In this document: in pieces, positions 61,029 through 64,000 of the stretch
Layout: every line of letters starts with the position of its first letter
Position numbering within the stretch: position 1 is the stretch's first letter
Source of the DNA: Sphingobacterium spiritivorum ATCC 33861
Lineage (GTDB): Bacteria > Bacteroidota > Bacteroidia > Sphingobacteriales > Sphingobacteriaceae
Length of the DNA: 64,000 bases
Assembly (NCBI RefSeq): GCF_000143765.1
Contig: NZ_GL379770.1
Span: 2,134,903 to 2,198,902, forward strand
Direction of reading: 5' to 3'
Notes under the pieces: generated by a model
Databases searched by the model: none
What the model saw: only the letters and a program-made list of their open reading frames with translations
Told to the model about the DNA's origin: nothing
Translations under genes and position numbers: made by a program

Positions 61029-62072
61029 ATGAAGAAATCAGACGCGTCGCGCATTACCATAAAAGATATCGCAAAGGAGCTTAATCTCTCCACCGCTACC
61101 ATTTCCCGCGTCCTCTCTAATCACCACGCCATTAGTGAAACCACAAAAAAGCTGGTCAATGACAAGGTAAAAGAAATGGGCTTTGCACTGGATCCGATTG
61201 CTTCCAGCTTCAGAAGTAAGAAAACTAAATCGATCGGGGTGATCTGTCCGCGAATCGATATCGACTTCCACTCCAAGGTAATCAGTGGTATCGAGGATTA
61301 TGCCTATAATCAGGGATATCAGATCACTATTTTTCAGTCGCAGGACTCTTACAAGAAGGAAAAAGAAATTGTAAAGATGCTAGAAACCTCACTTGCTGCC
61401 GGCATTATTATTTGTCCTGCTTTAGAAACAAACAGATACGATCACCTCAAAAAGATCGACAAATCCAATATACCGCTGGTATTATATGACCGGAATACGG
61501 ATAGTCTCAAAGCCAGTAAAGTAGTGATCAACGACTTCGAAGCTTCCTATACTGCTACTCAACACCTTATACAGCAGGGTTGCAAAACAATAGCGCATAT
61601 TTCGGGTAATCAGAATGTAGACATCTTTAAATCCAGAATGGAAGGTTTTAAACAGGCGTTGACAGATCATCAGTTAACTGTACACAAGGAGCTGATCAAG
61701 GAGACAAAAAATCTCAGTTATGATGAAGGAAAAGTTCAGGCCGAAGCTTTACTGGAAGAAAAGATAATGCCGGATGGTATTGTCTGTGCCAATGACTATA
61801 CCGCTGTCGCAACAATGAAAGCATTCCGCAATAAAGGTTACAAAATACCGGAGGAAGTTGCTATTGTCGGATTCAGTAATTACCCTATTTCCGCCATTAT
61901 GGAGCCGCAGATATCGACTATAGATGACAGTGCATATGATATGGGACGCGTTGCGGCCAAAATACTGATTCAACAAATAGAGGACAAAGATATGCAGGCT
62001 CTGGACTATCAGGAAGTCGTGATAAAAACAAAGCTTATTATCCGGGATTCCTCTGACAAGGGGATAAAATAA
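61029..62072 (+). CDS. LacI-family transcriptional regulator
   Basis: This 347-residue protein has an N-terminal HTH at about residues 9-32 (ITIKDIAKELNLSTATISRV) with the hinge helix region near 50-60. A periplasmic-binding-protein-like effector domain from about residue 67 follows (SIGVICPRIDIDFHSKVISG and PDGIVCANDYTAVATMKAFR). It diverges from susC across 235 bases that hold two identical palindromes, so it very probably controls the third Sus locus and itself. The effector is unknown; an amino sugar or its phosphate is a reasonable guess from the neighbours. Confidence 0.93.
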   Translation: MKKSDASRITIKDIAKELNLSTATISRVLSNHHAISETTKKLVNDKVKEMGFALDPIASSFRSKKTKSIGVICPRIDIDFHSKVISGIEDYAYNQGYQITIFQSQDSYKKEKEIVKMLETSLAAGIIICPALETNRYDHLKKIDKSNIPLVLYDRNTDSLKASKVVINDFEASYTATQHLIQQGCKTIAHISGNQNVDIFKSRMEGFKQALTDHQLTVHKELIKETKNLSYDEGKVQAEALLEEKIMPDGIVCANDYTAVATMKAFRNKGYKIPEEVAIVGFSNYPISAIMEPQISTIDDSAYDMGRVAAKILIQQIEDKDMQALDYQEVVIKTKLIIRDSSDKGIK

Positions 62073-62097
62073 GCTTTGTTTTAGTAAATAGTTCGCT

Positions 62098-63423
62098 TTA
62101 ACGTTTCCAGCTTTTCAAACGAAAACCATAAAAACTGTAGAATATTAAATAGGCATAACAGGGCAGCAGCACAACATAAGCTTCTTTGAGACCTATTTTA
62201 TCTGCAAAAAAACCGTAAAACATAGGCATAATAGCATTACCACAAAGTGCCATCACCAGCAGAGAGGCTCCTATCTTGAGGAATCGACCTAATCCGGATA
62301 AAGCCAGTGGCCAGATCCCCGCCCATATCATAGAATTGGCGAACCCGAGCAATACCAGAAACCACACGGAAATATCTGTCTGATATCCCAAAAAGGAAAT
62401 ATCTCCGGAAAACAGCATAATCGCCATGGATAAAAGCAGACCCAGTGTCGTACATATGCGCAAGGCTGTGAGCTGACTCAGCACTTTGGGCACCATTATG
62501 ATACCCAGAATATAACCGACGATTGTAGCAGTAAGCGTGTAAGACGGGAATGTCTTGGCTTGCGCAAAGGACAATCCCGAATGCTGTCCGTACGCAATAA
62601 TACTATCCACAGCTATCACCTGAGAACCTACATGAAAGAAAATAGCAATACTTCCCAGAAGCAAGTGGGGAAACTGCAATATGCTTGTCTTCCCGGAGGT
62701 AATCACCCCTTCCCCTTCCTGCTCTTCTTCATCCGTATGAATTTCGGGCAAAGGTGAGAATTTAACCAACAGCCCCAGTGCCACCAGAATACAGGACACT
62801 ACAGCATACGGCACGACTACTCTGGCCAGCAAAGTTTCAATAGCCACAGCCTTCTGGTCGGGAGACAATGTAGACAAACTGTCCAACATGTTCTGATCTT
62901 CGGGACGCAACACAATAGCCGCAAACAGCAAAGGTGCTATAATACCGGCCAGTTTATTGCTGATCCCCATAATACTAAACCGCTGTGCAGCACGCTCTTT
63001 ATCGCCCAGAATAGTAACATAAGGATTGGCGGCCGTCTGCAAAACAGAAAGTCCGATACCCAGCGTAAAGAGGCCTGTCAAAAACAAAGGATACAGCTGC
63101 ATTTTCCCTGCCGGAACAAAAAAAGCTGCCCCTATAGCCATGACAAAAAAACCAATCATCATTCCCCGTTTAAATCCTACATAGCGCAGCAGATATCCCG
63201 AAGGAACAGACATCAGCAGATAAGCGATATAAAAGGCAAAAGCGACCAGATATGATTCAAAGTGATTCAATGTAAAAGCACCTTTAAAATAAGGTATCAG
63301 TATAGCATTGATCCAGGTTACAAATCCGAAAACAAAGAACAGCAACACAATAATTCCAATGGAAACAGCCTGATCCCGCTTAGAGAGACTGGCAACAGCT
63401 ACGGATTCCTGTTTATTTTTCAT
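62098..63423 (-). CDS. Sugar MFS transporter, FucP/NagP-type
   Basis: This 441-residue inner membrane protein has about twelve hydrophobic segments. The FucP-type motifs include FFVFGFVTWINAILIPYF at the first helix, LQTAANPYVTILGDKERAAQ near residue 130, containing the conserved Asn-Pro-Tyr, and GFANSMIWAGIWPLALSGLG in the second half. The family carries fucose, glucose/galactose or N-acetylglucosamine with protons or sodium. The overlap of 11 bases with the GH20 gene favours N-acetylglucosamine, as in NagP. The ORF ends 25 bases from the convergent lacI. Confidence 0.9.
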   Translation of the reverse strand: MKNKQESVAVASLSKRDQAVSIGIIVLLFFVFGFVTWINAILIPYFKGAFTLNHFESYLVAFAFYIAYLLMSVPSGYLLRYVGFKRGMMIGFFVMAIGAAFFVPAGKMQLYPLFLTGLFTLGIGLSVLQTAANPYVTILGDKERAAQRFSIMGISNKLAGIIAPLLFAAIVLRPEDQNMLDSLSTLSPDQKAVAIETLLARVVVPYAVVSCILVALGLLVKFSPLPEIHTDEEEQEGEGVITSGKTSILQFPHLLLGSIAIFFHVGSQVIAVDSIIAYGQHSGLSFAQAKTFPSYTLTATIVGYILGIIMVPKVLSQLTALRICTTLGLLLSMAIMLFSGDISFLGYQTDISVWFLVLLGFANSMIWAGIWPLALSGLGRFLKIGASLLVMALCGNAIMPMFYGFFADKIGLKEAYVVLLPCYAYLIFYSFYGFRLKSWKR

Positions 63424-64000
63424 GCTGACCCTCCGTTAAATCCGGAGACACAGGCAATCCGCCGCGTCCCTGTTCATCAAAAGCTCTGAACACCATCCCT
63501 TTGGTATAAGCTACAGGCTTGCTGTATACGGGATCCGTATTTTTCGGAACTTCTCCGTTTACCGTATAGCGGATTACAAATCCCGGAAGTTCCATATTGA
63601 CATGCACTTTATTTTCCAGCTGTCTCACTCCTGGTGTTGGAATACGGTATTCTACGCCCAGATGCTGCAATCTTTTTAATTCCTGCTGTCCGACTATGTT
63701 AAAGAAATGTTTTACTTCCTTTTCATACCGAGCCTTTGAGGCTGAAGTTTCACCGTTCTGCTCCCATACGCCGGGTTTCGCCCACGCTCTCTCGCTAAAT
63801 GCAAGCAATCGCGGAAAAAGCATACGCTCCATTTCCTTTTCAGACTTGATCGTTTCCGACCACAGAAGTGCCTGCAATCCTACGATATTGCGTTCTCCTT
63901 CCGGCGTCAGTTTTTCTGCATTTGCCAATACACTTTCGGGCAATGGTCTACCCAGCCAGTCCTGCTTCTGATTACTCAAATAGTGAAACGGCACAAAGCT
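63413..64000 (-). CDS. GH20 beta-N-acetylhexosaminidase, C-terminal part
   Basis: The frame is open to the right window edge, so the N-terminus is missing. The visible ~195 residues contain the end of the GH20 barrel (IVGLQALLWSETIKSEKEME, with the conserved Trp-Ser-Glu, and LLAFSERAWAKPG). A C-terminal chitobiase-type beta domain follows (GFVIRYTVNGEVPKNTDPVY). The enzyme removes terminal GlcNAc or GalNAc residues. Its stop overlaps the transporter start by 11 bases, so release and uptake of the monosaccharide are expressed together. Confidence 0.92.
   Translation of the reverse strand, partial: SFVPFHYLSNQKQDWLGRPLPESVLANAEKLTPEGERNIVGLQALLWSETIKSEKEMERMLFPRLLAFSERAWAKPGVWEQNGETSASKARYEKEVKHFFNIVGQQELKRLQHLGVEYRIPTPGVRQLENKVHVNMELPGFVIRYTVNGEVPKNTDPVYSKPVAYTKGMVFRAFDEQGRGGLPVSPDLTEGQHEK

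Overview
The window is from a Bacteroidota genome, most likely a Sphingobacterium or close relative (inference). Grounds: three SusC/SusD pairs, Bacteroidota-type ECF sigma/FecR pairs, TAnnTTTG -7 boxes, YARHG and WG-repeat proteins, and AT-rich sequence. No rRNA, tRNA, CRISPR array or transposase was found.

Region 1 (1 to about 18.66 kb) is one end of an integrative conjugative element of the CTnDOT type. It opens with the C-terminus of the mobilization coupling protein (MobC). A tight cargo operon follows: TetR regulator, TolC-like channel, HlyD-like lipoprotein adaptor, two ABC ATPases and two ABC-2 permeases. Then come a first rteC and a leftward block: a large SNF2-type helicase lacking its N-terminus, a DUF1896 remnant, an ORF6N protein, topoisomerase III (exc-like), a DUF4099/DUF3945 protein, two excisionase-like HTH proteins and a second rteC. 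HTH-HTH-orf3-exc matches the CTnDOT excision operon, which RteC activates. No integrase lies at this end. The element appears to stop against a 5'-truncated chromosomal WG-repeat gene.

Region 2 (18.66-23.8 kb) holds secreted and membrane proteins of uncertain role: WG-type proteins, a thioredoxin-fold (TlpA-like) protein and a four-helix membrane protein, plus a degenerate 71-bp tandem repeat.

Region 3 (23.8-40.4 kb) has two leftward loci, each ordered ECF sigma, FecR, SusC with STN domain, SusD. The first ends in a secreted metzincin protease, so its substrate may be protein or peptide. The STN-FecR-sigma layout implies outer-membrane ligand sensing.

Region 4 (40.6-53.2 kb) is rightward: an NTF2-like secreted protein, a 1953-residue alpha-2-macroglobulin with an embedded TonB-plug-like segment, a YARHG protein, a SIMPL lipoprotein, a glutaminase with a signal peptide, a TraB/ChaN-like protein and an AAA_14/DUF4143 ATPase behind a duplicated palindrome.

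Region 5 (53.3-64 kb) looks like an amino-sugar polysaccharide utilization locus. It encodes SusC/SusD without STN, a fasciclin/DNRLRE lipoprotein, a GH16-like lipoprotein, NagB, a LacI regulator with two identical operators, a FucP/NagP-type transporter and a GH20 hexosaminidase cut by the window edge. The likely flow is capture and cleavage at the surface, release of GlcNAc by GH20, import by the transporter, and deamination by NagB, all under LacI-type control (inference).
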